A stretch of 64,000 bases of DNA. Source: SAR116 cluster bacterium AG-325-F22 (GTDB lineage: Bacteria > Pseudomonadota > Alphaproteobacteria > Puniceispirillales > Marisalimonadaceae). Numbering within the stretch: the first letter of the stretch is position 1; every line of letters starts with the position of its first letter. A program made the translations under genes and the position numbers. A model generated the notes under the pieces. That model did no database searches. It saw only the letters and a list, made by a program, of their open reading frames with translations, and was not told the origin of the DNA. Below are positions 29,722 through 40,135 of the stretch, in pieces. The stretch is taken from the NCBI GenBank assembly GCA_003282885.1, contig QBYJ01000002.1, positions 19,355-83,354 on the forward strand, in the 5' to 3' direction.

Positions 29722-31195
29722 TTTTATAACTTATTTTAATTAATAATATATTTAGAATAATTGCTGGTATCCCAATTATAGCAGTTATAATAAAAAAATC
29801 ATGGTATCCAAACATATCAACTAAAGTGCCTGAGTAACCGCTCATTAATTTGGGTACAACGAGCATTATAGAAGTAAAAAAAGCATATTGAGTTGCAGTA
29901 AATTTTGTATCTGTAAGGCTCCCTAAAAATGCTACAAAAGCCGTTGAAGCTAATCCAGCACTAAGATTGTCTGCTGTAATAACAGATACAAGGATTACAG
30001 AATTAGGTTCCATTGATGAAATAAGAGCAAATAAGATATTGCTACTTGCAGCTAAAATAGCACCAATTAGTAAAGTAAAATTAACTCCAATTTTGACAGA
30101 AATTATTCCTCCAATCACTCCACCAGAAATAGTTGCAATTAACCCCCAGAATTTTGAGTAAGTAGCTATTTCTTTTAGATTGTAGCCCATGTCGGAGTAA
30201 AATAAGTTAGCAACTACTCCCATAACGATGTCAGCTATTCTATAGCATACTATCAATAAAATTAAAATAATTGTGATTTGTCCATATTTTTTTGTAAATT
30301 GTTTAAAAGGTAGAAAAAATGTATCATTTACAATATTAGATTTTATTATTTTTAACCTAGTTGTTACCCAAAATAAAATAAGTGAGCACGCGACAGCTGA
30401 AGATATTTTAATAAAACTATTTAAACCTTTGGACAAAACATTTTCAAAGTGAAAGCTTGGAAAGTTTATGAAAGTTATAATAAATCCTCCCAATCCAATA
30501 AAAAAAATTAATAATAATCTAAGTTTTTCGTTATTGTTATCAAGAATATTTTTTTCCACCTTTGGTTCAGGAGACAATAAAGTTGTAAAGAGCCCTAATG
30601 ATTGGAAGATTGCCATAAACAGATAGGCAGTTTGCCATGGTTTTGAATTATAATCATTTTCATCTCCTCCTAAAATGAATACAAAGTATAAAGAACCAGC
30701 GCCTGCAACTATCATCCCTATTCTATATCCAATTACATACATTGCACTCAAAGCAGTTTGCAGGTTATCTGGAGCTGATTCAATACGATAAGCATCAATT
30801 ATAATATCTTGATTTGCGCTTGTAAATCCAAGCAATATTATCAATAAAGTTAATAACAAAATGTTTTTAATAGGATCTATGAATGATATTAATATTAATA
30901 TACACATAATACAAAGTTGAGTAATTAATAACCAACTTTTTCGATGACCAAAAATTTTTGAGATAAAAGGTACAGGGATTCTATCTATCAATGGTGCCCA
31001 AATGAATTTGAATCCATACGCTAATCCTGCCCAACTAAATAATGTAATTGTACTCCTATCAAGTCCTGCTGATTTTAGCCAAAGTGAGAGTGTAGAAAAA
31101 ATTAACAAAATTGGAAGACCAGATGAAAAACCTAAAAATAAAAGCCTTAATACTCTTTTATCTAGATAAATTGTAACTGCATTAAAGTATGACAT
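29714..31195 (-). CDS. ampG: AmpG-like muropeptide MFS transporter
   Basis: 493 residues, about 12 to 14 membrane helices. The N-terminal LRLLFLGFSSGLPILLIFST, SWAGLAYGFKFIWAPLIDR and ANQDIIIDAYRIE are hallmarks of AmpG, which imports GlcNAc-anhydroMurNAc muropeptides for peptidoglycan recycling. Divergent from an L,D-transpeptidase gene, and in the same 13-kb stretch as anmK and murQ, which fits the assignment. Confidence 0.88.
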   Translation of the reverse strand: MSYFNAVTIYLDKRVLRLLFLGFSSGLPILLIFSTLSLWLKSAGLDRSTITLFSWAGLAYGFKFIWAPLIDRIPVPFISKIFGHRKSWLLITQLCIMCILILISFIDPIKNILLLTLLIILLGFTSANQDIIIDAYRIESAPDNLQTALSAMYVIGYRIGMIVAGAGSLYFVFILGGDENDYNSKPWQTAYLFMAIFQSLGLFTTLLSPEPKVEKNILDNNNEKLRLLLIFFIGLGGFIITFINFPSFHFENVLSKGLNSFIKISSAVACSLILFWVTTRLKIIKSNIVNDTFFLPFKQFTKKYGQITIILILLIVCYRIADIVMGVVANLFYSDMGYNLKEIATYSKFWGLIATISGGVIGGIISVKIGVNFTLLIGAILAASSNILFALISSMEPNSVILVSVITADNLSAGLASTAFVAFLGSLTDTKFTATQYAFFTSIMLVVPKLMSGYSGTLVDMFGYHDFFIITAIIGIPAIILNILLIKISYKNG

Positions 31196-31276
31196 TAAAA
31201 ATTACTCTACAATTTAATACTTTATAGTGATATACTATTTTGATTAATTTTTCCTTAATAAAAAAGATTTTAAAGT

Positions 31277-31813
31277 ATGTTTGAGAGTAATTATTGGGTC
31301 TTAAAGAAAAATCAAACAAACTATTATCTGCTAGCATATGAAAATTATTTTTCGTGTCAAATTGGATCAAATGGAATTATTTCTGTGAAAGAAAAGCAAG
31401 AAGGGGACCTCTCAACCCCGAAAGGGAAGTGGATGTTAAATTCTATTTTTTATAGAGAAGATAGAATTGATTTAAAAAATTTAGTACCGAATTGTAAATT
31501 AGTTTTAAATAAAATCACAAAAAAATGTGGGTGGTGTGATGATCCTTCGAGTGTAAATTATAATAAATATGTGAAAATTAAAAAAAGAAACGATTTCACT
31601 TATGAAAAGCTTTGGCGTCAAGATAACGCTTACGATATTTTAATTAACTTAGATTATAATCAAAATCCTATAACCAAAGGAAAAGGAAGTGCAATATTTA
31701 TACATTGTAGTTTTAATGATTTTAGAAATACAGCTGGCTGTATTGCTTTATTGAAAGAAAATTTAATTTTTTTGATAAAAAGAATAAATAATACAGTTTT
31801 TATAAAGATTTAA
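31277..31813 (+). CDS. L,D-transpeptidase (YkuD) family protein
   Basis: 178 residues. The catalytic motif is readable: His in IFIHCSFNDFRNTAGC (about 143) and Cys at about 155, and the conserved GDLSTPKGKW near residue 44. No signal peptide is seen, so export is uncertain. It may cross-link or trim peptidoglycan peptides. Divergent from ampG with 81 bp between. Confidence 0.85.
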   Translation: MFESNYWVLKKNQTNYYLLAYENYFSCQIGSNGIISVKEKQEGDLSTPKGKWMLNSIFYREDRIDLKNLVPNCKLVLNKITKKCGWCDDPSSVNYNKYVKIKKRNDFTYEKLWRQDNAYDILINLDYNQNPITKGKGSAIFIHCSFNDFRNTAGCIALLKENLIFLIKRINNTVFIKI

Positions 31814-31871
31814 AAAATAAAAAATATATTTAGTTTTAAATAATCACTCAATAATAACCTATCACTCTAAT

Positions 31872-31892
31872 ACTTTTTTCAACAAAAAAAGT
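31872..31892. terminator. bidirectional intrinsic terminator candidate
   Basis: ACTTTTTT (31872-31879), loop CAACA, AAAAAAGT (31885-31892): a perfect 8-bp stem between the converging L,D-transpeptidase and methyltransferase-like genes. The T/A-rich stem could act in both directions. The rest of 31814-31980 shows nothing else I can support. Confidence 0.45.
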
Positions 31893-31980
31893 GCTACCTG
31901 TTTTAATTACACATACGGACATTATAAAGCAGAAAATATATAAACAGCTGCAAATCCCTAATTATTAATAAATATTAAAT

Positions 31981-32937
31981 TTAATTTAGTTTTACAAATG
32001 AACATTCGCTGTGACTTTTATAACCAGTATAGGGAAACAGGCTAGTAAATTTTGTGTGAGTTGATATGTTTTTGATTGCATCATTATTACTAAACTTGTT
32101 AATCCAAAGTTCCCCTTTTCTGCCTCTTGAAATCCATTTTATTTTTTCCTGTTTTAATAATTTATTTTTTAACTCATATAGCATAGTTATTGATGGAATA
32201 GGAGGCCAACCATCCGAATGAAAATTCAAGAAACTCAAATCATCGTCAAAAATATTATATTTTATGTTATTTTGTATCGAAAATTCCAATCGATCTAGTT
32301 GAGATGTATGATCATCCCAAAAAGCTAAAACTTTATGATTTATAAGATTTGGTGGAGTTTTAATTATATCATTTTGAAAATATTTTGCTTTTTTAGATCT
32401 ATATTCAATATTTTCAAAACTAATATCATAGCAGCTAATAGTGCAGCTTTTATCAGTTGCTGCGTCAATTAAATAAGTTGTAAATCCCTTCATTATACCA
32501 GATTCAATTACTAAAGTTGGTCTCACAACTTTGATTATGCAAAATAGGAATAAACCTTCATTAAATCCAAATCCACTATTTAAGTCTAAAATTGGAGTTT
32601 TTGAAAACACTTTGCAGTATTCATCAACAAATTTTGGAATAGATGCTTTTAAGAATTTTAATTTAGATTTTTTTAAAAAAGTTATAACAGTTTTACTTAG
32701 TAACGAATTTCTATAAGATAATAATGTTATATCAGTTTGAAATGAAGAGAACATTTCGTAAGGTTTTCCTTCGTTTTTCTCCACTCTTATTTTCAGGTGA
32801 TAAGGGAATAACTGTCTAATTCTTTTTTTAAATTTTTTAAAAAACAAAAAGATAGACTGAAATTTCTTTGGTTTTTTTGAGAAATGATTCCAATATGAGG
32901 TATAAGTTTTTTTTCTTAAAGGATCAAATTTTATCAT
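31981..32937 (-). CDS. class I methyltransferase-like protein (CmcI/Methyltransf_24 type), putative
   Basis: 318 residues. A glycine-bearing Rossmann start, TLVIESGIMKGFTTYLIDAA (about 145-164), followed by CTISCYDIS and a later acidic strand IFDDDLSF suggest a SAM-binding fold of the CmcI-like type seen in glycan loci. The N-terminal about 130 residues are basic and unrecognised. No neighbour is closer than about 160 bp on its strand. Confidence 0.55.
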   Translation of the reverse strand: MIKFDPLRKKTYTSYWNHFSKKPKKFQSIFLFFKKFKKRIRQLFPYHLKIRVEKNEGKPYEMFSSFQTDITLLSYRNSLLSKTVITFLKKSKLKFLKASIPKFVDEYCKVFSKTPILDLNSGFGFNEGLFLFCIIKVVRPTLVIESGIMKGFTTYLIDAATDKSCTISCYDISFENIEYRSKKAKYFQNDIIKTPPNLINHKVLAFWDDHTSQLDRLEFSIQNNIKYNIFDDDLSFLNFHSDGWPPIPSITMLYELKNKLLKQEKIKWISRGRKGELWINKFSNNDAIKNISTHTKFTSLFPYTGYKSHSECSFVKLN

Positions 32938-33225
32938 TACAAACCTCTTTAACTTTATTACATTTATTTTATCTAGGCATTATAATAAAAGCCTTAAAAC
33001 CATTATATCTCAATAATCATAAATAAATTAAATTATAACATCACAAAATCAGTTAATGATTTTAAAACATTAAATTGATATTAAAATTTTAATCAATTTC
33101 CTGAAAATAAAAAGCATTTTTAAAGCATGATAAAAATTTAAACTCAATTAAAACTTTACACTTCATCTTAATCTAATTAAATAGTTATTTTATTAAAATA
33201 TTACTAAACTTCTCGGAGAATTTAA
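32938..33225. promoter_or_regulatory. AT-rich spacer upstream of hppA, weak promoter candidate
   Basis: 288 bp between divergent genes. A possible promoter for hppA is TTTACA followed 17 bp later by TAAATA (about 33156-33184); the -10 match is poor. A clear ribosome site GGAG lies at about 33214-33217. Nothing else is recognisable. Confidence 0.25.
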
Positions 33226-35232
33226 ATGTCAAACCAATTTATACCTGTCTTTCTTGGTGCTCTAGGTCTTTTATCTGCATTAATGGTATATTTTAAGGTA
33301 AAAAGCTCACCTGAAGGAAGTGGAAGAGTTAAAGAAATAGGTGATGAAATACATTTAGGTGCTATGGTTTTTATGTCAGCGGAATATAAAAGACTTGGTA
33401 TTTTTTGTATAATTTGTATTTTGGCTCTATACTTTTCACTTGGTTTTGAGACTGCTATTTCTTTTCTCTTAGGTGCATTATGTTCAGGTGTAGCTGGATT
33501 TATAGGTATGTATTCAGCAACGAAAGCAAACGTAAGGACAGCAGTTGCAGCAAACGAAAAAGGTCCGGCAGAGGCACTTAACATTGCGTTTTTGGGCGGA
33601 TCTATAATGGGTTTAACTGTTGCTTCAATGGGATTGCTTGGAATTGGGGTTCTATATTACTATTTTGCAAACGACTCGGAGAGTATTCACGCAATCGAAG
33701 GTTTCGCAATGGGAGCTTCTTCTGTAGCTCTTTTTTCAAGAGTTGGTGGTGGAATTTTTACAAAAAGCGCAGATGTAGGAGCTGATTTAGTTGGTAAAAT
33801 TGAGGCAGGTATCCCTGAGGATGATCCTCGTAATCCTGGAGTAATTGCAGATAATGTTGGTGACAATGTAGGGGATGTTGCTGGGATGGGATCGGATATA
33901 TTTGAATCTTATTGTGGGTCAATGATTGCTTCTATTGCATTGGCTACATCAATGACAAGTGCTACAATTTCTTCATTAGGCGGAAACCAAAGTATGCTTC
34001 AATTTATGCCACTAGCGTTGGCTTCACTTGGTTTAATATGTTCAATTTTAGGAATATTAACAGTCAAGATTTTTTCAAATAAAAGCCCAGAAACTGCTCT
34101 TAGGTTTGGTACAATAGGATCAGCTGTTGTATTTGTTGTAACATCATATTTCCTAATACAATATATGAATGTTTCTACAGGCGTTTGGATTGCTGTACTA
34201 GTTGGATCGATAGGAGGAATAATAGTAGGTTTAGTTACAGAATATTATACTGGAGGAAATCCTGTAAGAAAAATTGCTAAAGATGGTGAAACAGGCCCTG
34301 CTACTGTTATGATATCTGGACTATCTGTAGGCATGCAATCTGTGGCAATACCGGTATTAACAATAGTTCTTATTATCTTCATAGCTAATAATTTTGCAGG
34401 TCTTTACGGTGTTGGAATTGGAGCTGTTGGAATGCTAAGTACTGTAGGAATAACAATGGCGATTGATGCATATGGTCCAGTAGCTGACAATGCTGGTGGC
34501 ATTGCAGAAATGTCAGAAATGGGCTCTGAAACGAGAGAAATAACTGATTCATTAGACGAGGTGGGAAATACTACAGCAGCAATTGGAAAAGGGTTTGCGA
34601 TTAGTGCCGCAGCTCTTGCTGCATTAGCATTAATAAGTGCCTATATTGAAAAGGTCTCAGCTGGAAGTGATAGTTTTGTTCTAGCAATCAATGACCCATA
34701 TGTTTTGTGTGGAATGTTTTTGGGTGGAATATTTCCTTTTTTAGTTAGTTCCATGACTATGACAGCAGTCGGTGACGCAGCTTTTGATATGATTAAAGAA
34801 ATTAGAAGGCAATTTAAAGAAATACCTGGTCTTCTTGAAGGAAAGGCAAAACCCGACACTGCAAAATGTGTTGACATAGCTACTAGAGCTGCTCTGAAAA
34901 AAATGATTGGTCCTGGTTCATTAGCTGTTTTAGCTCCTGTAGTTATAGGTTTTGTCCTAGGTCCAAAAGCTTTAGGTGGAATGTTAGGTGGAGCTTTAAT
35001 TTGTTGTGTTATGATGGCTTTAATGATGTCTAATGCAGGTGGTGCTTGGGATAATGCTAAAAAGTATGTAGAAAAAGGTAATTTTGGAGGCAAAGGTTCA
35101 GAAGTTCATAAAGCAGCTGTGGTTGGTGACACAGTTGGTGACCCACTGAAAGATACATCTGGCCCGTCTATGAATATTCTTATTAATGTTATGGCAATCG
35201 TTAGTTTAGTAATAGCTCCTTTGATTATCTAA
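33226..35232 (+). CDS. hppA: membrane-bound pyrophosphatase, K+-dependent type
   Basis: 668 residues with about 16 membrane helices. The PPi/Mg site motifs are present: [37 protein letters not shown] and the C-terminal [15 protein letters not shown]. The K+ selectivity segment reads [13 protein letters not shown], with Ala and Gly where K+-independent pumps carry Lys and Thr, so it should need K+. The helix-6 Glu sits in DIFESYCGS, the position used by Na+-pumping members; plant H+ pumps carry it one turn further along. It couples PPi hydrolysis to ion export, H+ or Na+. Confidence 0.95.
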   Translation: MSNQFIPVFLGALGLLSALMVYFKVKSSPEGSGRVKEIGDEIHLGAMVFMSAEYKRLGIFCIICILALYFSLGFETAISFLLGALCSGVAGFIGMYSATKANVRTAVAANEKGPAEALNIAFLGGSIMGLTVASMGLLGIGVLYYYFANDSESIHAIEGFAMGASSVALFSRVGGGIFTKSADVGADLVGKIEAGIPEDDPRNPGVIADNVGDNVGDVAGMGSDIFESYCGSMIASIALATSMTSATISSLGGNQSMLQFMPLALASLGLICSILGILTVKIFSNKSPETALRFGTIGSAVVFVVTSYFLIQYMNVSTGVWIAVLVGSIGGIIVGLVTEYYTGGNPVRKIAKDGETGPATVMISGLSVGMQSVAIPVLTIVLIIFIANNFAGLYGVGIGAVGMLSTVGITMAIDAYGPVADNAGGIAEMSEMGSETREITDSLDEVGNTTAAIGKGFAISAAALAALALISAYIEKVSAGSDSFVLAINDPYVLCGMFLGGIFPFLVSSMTMTAVGDAAFDMIKEIRRQFKEIPGLLEGKAKPDTAKCVDIATRAALKKMIGPGSLAVLAPVVIGFVLGPKALGGMLGGALICCVMMALMMSNAGGAWDNAKKYVEKGNFGGKGSEVHKAAVVGDTVGDPLKDTSGPSMNILINVMAIVSLVIAPLII

Positions 35233-35293
35233 TTACAAAGCACCATATACTCAACATTAATAATAATTAATTATTTATCATATTAGGTTCTGA

Positions 35294-36271
35294 ATGAAAA
35301 TACTTGTAACAGGCGTAGCTGGATTTATTGGATTTCACTTAGCTAAAAGATTACTTGAGGAGCAGTTAGATCTAGTAGGAATTGATAATATTAATGATTA
35401 CTATGATAAAGACTTGAAGTTATCACGACTTTCCTTATTGAAAAAAGTAGGTTTAAATTTTTCTAAATTAGACATAACAAATAAAGATCTTATGGAAAAA
35501 TTTTTTATTAATGAAAAATTTGACATAATATTTCATTTAGCTGCACAAGCGGGCGTTAGGTATTCCATTGATAATCCCCATGCCTACACTGAAGCTAATG
35601 TAAATGGATTTTTGAATGTTCTACAAGGTGCACGTCAAAATAATGTGAAGCATTTAATTTATGCTTCATCATCTTCAGTATATGGTTTGAGCAACAAACC
35701 TTTTTTTTCAGAAGATGATGTTACAGACAAACAAATTAGTTTTTATGCAGCATCCAAAAAATCTAATGAGGTTATGGCTTATTCTTACTCTCATCTATAT
35801 AAAATACCTTGCACAGGAGTTAGACTTTTTACAGTTTATGGTCCTTGGGGTAGACCAGATATGGCTTACTTTAAATTTGTTCAACAAATATTAAATGATG
35901 AAGAAATAAATGTTTACGGGCAAGGTAAAATGTCTAGGGACTTTACTTATATAGATGATGTTGTGTTTGCATTAATAAATCTAATTCCTGTAATACCAAA
36001 AATTGATTTTAAAATTAATAAAAATGTTCCTCATGAAATATTTAATATAGGTAATAATAAAACTGAAAATCTAGAAAATTTCATTTCAATTATTGAGAGA
36101 GAATTAAATAAAAAAGCAAAAAAAAATTATACTGATTTCCAACTTGGTGATGTTATAAATACTTCTGCAAATATAAAAAAGATAAATGAATTTATTAAAT
36201 ATGAACCAAAGACCACAATAGAACATGGAATTAGACAATTTATTAATTGGTATAAAAATTATTATAAATAG
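35294..36271 (+). CDS. UDP-glucuronate 4-epimerase-like NAD-dependent epimerase
   Basis: 325 residues. MKILVTGVAGFIGFHLAKRL, then GIDNINDYYDKDLKLSRL typical of UDP-glucuronate epimerases, AAQAGVRYSIDNPHAY, YASSSSVYGLSNK and FYAASKKSNEVMA (Tyr-x-x-x-Lys analogue), and TVYGPWGRPDMAYF. Probably makes UDP-galacturonate for a surface glycan. Follows hppA by 61 bp; converges with the next gene so that the two stop codons abut. Confidence 0.9.
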   Translation: MKILVTGVAGFIGFHLAKRLLEEQLDLVGIDNINDYYDKDLKLSRLSLLKKVGLNFSKLDITNKDLMEKFFINEKFDIIFHLAAQAGVRYSIDNPHAYTEANVNGFLNVLQGARQNNVKHLIYASSSSVYGLSNKPFFSEDDVTDKQISFYAASKKSNEVMAYSYSHLYKIPCTGVRLFTVYGPWGRPDMAYFKFVQQILNDEEINVYGQGKMSRDFTYIDDVVFALINLIPVIPKIDFKINKNVPHEIFNIGNNKTENLENFISIIERELNKKAKKNYTDFQLGDVINTSANIKKINEFIKYEPKTTIEHGIRQFINWYKNYYK

Positions 36272-36277
36272 CTATTT
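36266..36277. other. 12-bp palindrome spanning two abutting stop codons
   Basis: AAATAGCTATTT at 36266-36277 is self-complementary and contains the TAG stop of the plus-strand epimerase and the TAG stop of the minus-strand dehydrogenase back to back. It has no loop, so a terminator role is uncertain. Confidence 0.3.
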
Positions 36278-37144
36278 CAGATACTCTTTAATAAAAGAGA
36301 AATCTTTTTCACCATTATTGTTTTCAATTATATTTGAAAAAAAATTAAAGGCTTGTTTAGTGAAATCAACCTTTACATTATTATCTTCTGCTGCGGAAAT
36401 TGCTAATGACAAATCTTTATGCATCAATTTTGAGGAAAAGCCTGCTTTAAAGTTATTATCTACAGGGCTCACAGGTCCTACATCTTTAACAGGACAATAA
36501 TTGTTAACGGCCCAACAAGAGCCACTTGAGGTTGAAATAACCTCAAAGAGTTTGTTTAGATCTATTTTTAAACTTTCAGCTAGGTTAAAAGACTCTGAAA
36601 CACCAACCATTGTTACTGCTAATAACATATTATTACATATTTTTACTGCTTGCCCAGATGTTGCCAACCCACATAACACACTTTTGTTGCCCATAACGTC
36701 AAATATAGGTTTCGCTTCATTATAATCCTTTTCATTTCCACCAACCATAAAGGTCAATGTAGCTTTTTTTGCTCCAATAACTCCACCAGATACAGGTGCA
36801 TCAAGTGCTTTTATATTACGTTCATCAGTTAATTTATGAAAATATGAAGCATTTTCAATATCAATTGTAGAGCAGTCAATAGCAAGAGGTTTATTCTTTA
36901 AAACGCTAACTATTTCATTCCATACATACCTAACAATTTTCCCGTCAGGTAACATTGAAATAATAACATCAGCCGATCTTATTGCCTCATCAATTGAATT
37001 TGCACATTTTATGTTGTTTGCTTCAAGTTTTTTATATTTTTCTTTAACTATATCATAACCAGTTACTTCATATTTAGCTTCGGCTAAATTTAAAGCCATC
37101 TCATATCCCATATTACCAAGACCTATAAAGCTTATCTTTTTCAT
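36272..37144 (-). CDS. 3-hydroxyisobutyrate dehydrogenase-like NAD(P) oxidoreductase
   Basis: 290 residues. NAD site KKISFIGLGNMGYEMALNL, then VIISMLPDGKIVRYVW, substrate motif LDAPVSGGVIGAKKATLTFM and the catalytic Lys in GQAVKICNNMLL. The family oxidises beta-hydroxyacids (3-hydroxyisobutyrate, tartronate semialdehyde, others). It starts 5 bases after the GH84-like gene stop on the same strand; a functional link between the two is not obvious. Confidence 0.9.
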   Translation of the reverse strand: MKKISFIGLGNMGYEMALNLAEAKYEVTGYDIVKEKYKKLEANNIKCANSIDEAIRSADVIISMLPDGKIVRYVWNEIVSVLKNKPLAIDCSTIDIENASYFHKLTDERNIKALDAPVSGGVIGAKKATLTFMVGGNEKDYNEAKPIFDVMGNKSVLCGLATSGQAVKICNNMLLAVTMVGVSESFNLAESLKIDLNKLFEVISTSSGSCWAVNNYCPVKDVGPVSPVDNNFKAGFSSKLMHKDLSLAISAAEDNNVKVDFTKQAFNFFSNIIENNNGEKDFSFIKEYLK

Positions 37145-37149
37145 TTATT

Positions 37150-38295
37150 TTACTCCTGTTTTAAAATTTTACTTGTAATTGGGTTAGTTTGAGTTTTCAC
37201 TATTCTATCTTCCGACAAAATACCAAGGTTAATTAGTAAATCTAATTTTAAATTCATCAAAAAAGGGTACCATTCTCTTGAAATCTCTGAATGCCAGCTC
37301 CACAATAATTCATCCAAAATTTTAACATCTTTGATTTTATATTTTAAAGTTTTAAATTTAGGTTTGTTTGTAAAATCAGGTGACTTGAAATACTTACTTA
37401 TCTCTAAAAAATGAATTGGTATATCATTTTCAATAATTACATTTTTCCAATTTTTGTAATCAGTATTTAGTAGTTGATTGCCAACAATATCAATGATGAG
37501 TAAATCTGTCTCTATCATGCCTGTTGGGTTAATCATAATATTCATATAACTAGACCTATGTTTCCATGGACCAATAAATAGTCTGCTTGGACAATAGTCA
37601 TTAGCATAAAAGTTGTCCCATAAAACTATTTCATTTCTTAAAAATCCAGAAACTTTTTTTAAACTGCTTTGATTTATTTTTTTTTCAACTACATTTTTCC
37701 CACAATAAAATACTTTTATAGAATTTTTTATATGTAAACCAAAATCACGAAGATAACTATCAGTTGGTTTTATAAGTTCATCTGAGTAGATTCTAGGTAC
37801 TACGTAAATATCACTTTTTAGATTATCAGATAATCTATTAGCTAATATTGCATGAGCTTTTCCTTCGGATAATTCTTTATTTTTTTTATTAGAAAAGTTG
37901 TCTGGTATATCGTCAAACTGCAAAACAATTGACCTTGCATTAAGTTTTAAAGAAAAAGAACATTTTTTTAAAAGAATTTTAAAATCATTATTTTTTTCTA
38001 TATCATCTAAATTTTTGAAATTAAAATCTATCCCTGGTGAAATACCAAATAAAATATCGATTTTTTTTGAACATGCATTTTTGCAAAATAATTTAAAATT
38101 TTTACTCCAAGTCTTCTTATAAGGTTGTCTCCAATTTTTACGATGATATGTGTCTTCTTTGGGAGCATATAGATATTTACACATTTTATTTTTTTGTAAA
38201 TGCTCTAAAATTCTATTTCTATCATTCCAGGTTAGCATTTTGCCATAATAACCCTCAATATAGCCATTATTAGTTTTACAATTAGATTTAGTCAT
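37150..38295 (-). CDS. GH84-like beta-N-acetylglucosaminidase domain protein
   Basis: 381 residues. The N-terminus reads NGYIEGYYGKMLTWNDRNRI, then YLYAPKEDTYHRKNWRQPY, ILFGISPGIDF and LQFDDIPDNF with the Asp pair at about 128-129. This is the order of motifs of GH84 hexosaminidases (O-GlcNAcase/NagJ), where the Asp pair drives substrate-assisted catalysis. There is no signal peptide, so it may act on cytoplasmic amino-sugar conjugates. The C-terminal 150 residues are unrecognised. It is near PIG-L deacetylase, AnmK and MurQ genes. Confidence 0.72.
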   Translation of the reverse strand: MTKSNCKTNNGYIEGYYGKMLTWNDRNRILEHLQKNKMCKYLYAPKEDTYHRKNWRQPYKKTWSKNFKLFCKNACSKKIDILFGISPGIDFNFKNLDDIEKNNDFKILLKKCSFSLKLNARSIVLQFDDIPDNFSNKKNKELSEGKAHAILANRLSDNLKSDIYVVPRIYSDELIKPTDSYLRDFGLHIKNSIKVFYCGKNVVEKKINQSSLKKVSGFLRNEIVLWDNFYANDYCPSRLFIGPWKHRSSYMNIMINPTGMIETDLLIIDIVGNQLLNTDYKNWKNVIIENDIPIHFLEISKYFKSPDFTNKPKFKTLKYKIKDVKILDELLWSWHSEISREWYPFLMNLKLDLLINLGILSEDRIVKTQTNPITSKILKQE

Positions 38296-38345
38296 ATAAA
38301 ATATTTTGCATTGTTATTAAGTATTAGTATGAAAGATAAGATATT

Positions 38346-39035
38346 ATGAAAATTTTAGCAATCGGAAGCCATCCTGATGATATTGAAATTTTTATGTTTG
38401 GTTTATTATGCGCATTTCTAGAAAGAGGAGACCAAATCTGCTTGGCAATTGCTACAGATGGTTCTATGGGCGGTATTTATCCAGGACTTGAACTTGCTAA
38501 AAAGAGGAAACTTGAGGCTGAAAATGGTCTAAGATATTTAGGGAGACCCATTTTCTTAAACTTTCAAGATGGAAACTTGCATTACGAACCATTAGCTCCA
38601 AAAATTATTAAAAAAATAATTAATGATAATAAACCAGATCTTATTGTTACACATGCACCAGAAGATTATCATCCGGATCATCGCGCATTGTCAGAATATG
38701 TTAGTTTTGCTGCAGGATTTAGCTGTCCAATTCTGTTTTCTGATACCTTAATGGGAGTAAAATTTGAACCAGATTATTATGTTGATATTACATCTTTTTT
38801 TCAATTTAAAGCAAAGGCAATTTTAGCTCATGAAAGTCAAAACCCAAAAAAATTTCTTGAAGCAACAAAAATTCTTAATAGATTTAGAGCTGCTCAATGC
38901 AATGAACCTAATGGTTATTATGCTGAAGCATACAGGTTTGAGAAGAAGTTTCCATTTTCTGACATACGTCAGATGCTTCCCCCTTCTCCAAAATATAAAC
39001 CCTACTATCAAAATATTACAGGGGCATTAATTTAA
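38346..39035 (+). CDS. PIG-L family deacetylase
   Basis: 229 residues. MKILAIGSHPDDIEIFMFG carries the Zn/catalytic HPDD motif, and THAPEDYHPDHRALSEYV the third His ligand. Family members de-N-acetylate GlcNAc conjugates such as bacillithiol, mycothiol or lipid-linked GlcNAc precursors. Divergent from the GH84-like gene by 50 bp and convergent with anmK with a 4-base overlap. Confidence 0.9.
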   Translation: MKILAIGSHPDDIEIFMFGLLCAFLERGDQICLAIATDGSMGGIYPGLELAKKRKLEAENGLRYLGRPIFLNFQDGNLHYEPLAPKIIKKIINDNKPDLIVTHAPEDYHPDHRALSEYVSFAAGFSCPILFSDTLMGVKFEPDYYVDITSFFQFKAKAILAHESQNPKKFLEATKILNRFRAAQCNEPNGYYAEAYRFEKKFPFSDIRQMLPPSPKYKPYYQNITGALI

Positions 39036-40135
39036 TAAGATGGCATAAAAATTTTTCCGCCGCTAATTGGCTTTTTTACGCCAGTAGTAGATGGAAAAGT
39101 TATAGGGAGATTGTAATTAGTCCTTGCGCCTAAATATGCAAAAAGTTCAGCTTCTATATATTGGCCATTTAAATTAAAGTCGCTTGAAAGGAAAATGTTA
39201 GAACTTATGTGTTGTCTTAATTTTTTGACTAGCTGTGGGTTAAATTGACCTCCACCTAATAAAATTATATTATTTGGTTTTTGGGGTAGCAAACACAAAG
39301 AGCTGGAAATAGTAGAGACAGTAAACTCTAATAATGTAGCTAAAATATCCTCAATTAAATAATTTTCTTTAAAAAAACATTCAAGCTCTTTCAAGAAGTA
39401 TAGTTTATCTAACGATTTTGGAAACTTTCTTTTGAAGTAGATGTTACTTGTTAGTTTATTAAGAATGTTAAAATCAATTTTTCCTTTAGACGCTAATATT
39501 CCGTTTTTGTCATATGGTTTCTTTAATATTTTTTGCATAAAGAAATCCATTAACCCATTACCTGGTCCTGTATCAAAACCAACAAGCTTTTTATTGTGGT
39601 AATAAGTAAGGTTTGATACACCTCCTATATTAACAAAAATGGTAGGAGGTGTAATATTTATTTTTTTTGCTAAGGCCATATGGTAAATTGGGGATAAAGG
39701 TGCTCCATGTCCTCCGTTTTGAATGTCGTTTTGTCTAAATTGAGATATTACAGGTAAACCCGAGATGTTTGATAAAAGTTGAGGATCACCTAATTGTATT
39801 GATATTTTTTTTTTAAAGGAATGATATATTGTTTGTCCGTGAAAACCAATTAAGCTTGGCTTTGCTATATTTTGTTTAAGTAGTTTTTTTACTAATGTTA
39901 TGTGATCTAAAGTTACTAACTTGTTTATTAGGTTAAACTGATCTTTGTTTTTTATAAAATTAAGAGGAGTTTGTTGCGCAATAAGTAAAATATCTTTTGT
40001 ATTTTTCTTGTATTTTACTGAAGCTTGTATCTTTGTTCGACTGAAATTTAAACCATTTGTTTTCAAAATGGTTCCATCAATACCATCCATGCTAGTACCT
40101 GACATCATTCCAATAATAAACATATTATTACTCAT
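39032..40135 (-). CDS. anmK: anhydro-N-acetylmuramic acid kinase
   Basis: About 367 residues from the ATG at 40135, which overlaps the preceding gene's stop by 8 bases; TTG upstream is a poorer choice. FIIGMMSGTSMDGIDG is the phosphate-1 motif, VNIGGVSNLTYY and VGFDTGPGNGLMDFFM follow as in AnmK, and ILLGGGQFNPQLVKKL is the adenosine-site block. It cleaves and phosphorylates anhydroMurNAc to MurNAc-6-phosphate, the MurQ substrate; a murQ gene lies 2 kb away. Confidence 0.94.
   Translation of the reverse strand: MSNNMFIIGMMSGTSMDGIDGTILKTNGLNFSRTKIQASVKYKKNTKDILLIAQQTPLNFIKNKDQFNLINKLVTLDHITLVKKLLKQNIAKPSLIGFHGQTIYHSFKKKISIQLGDPQLLSNISGLPVISQFRQNDIQNGGHGAPLSPIYHMALAKKINITPPTIFVNIGGVSNLTYYHNKKLVGFDTGPGNGLMDFFMQKILKKPYDKNGILASKGKIDFNILNKLTSNIYFKRKFPKSLDKLYFLKELECFFKENYLIEDILATLLEFTVSTISSSLCLLPQKPNNIILLGGGQFNPQLVKKLRQHISSNIFLSSDFNLNGQYIEAELFAYLGARTNYNLPITFPSTTGVKKPISGGKIFMPSY

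Noticed and set aside
34641..35093. A 150-codon open frame antisense to hppA
   Set aside because: It is the mirror of a highly constrained membrane protein gene; its Pro/Lys-rich translation has no domain, and codon use belongs to hppA.
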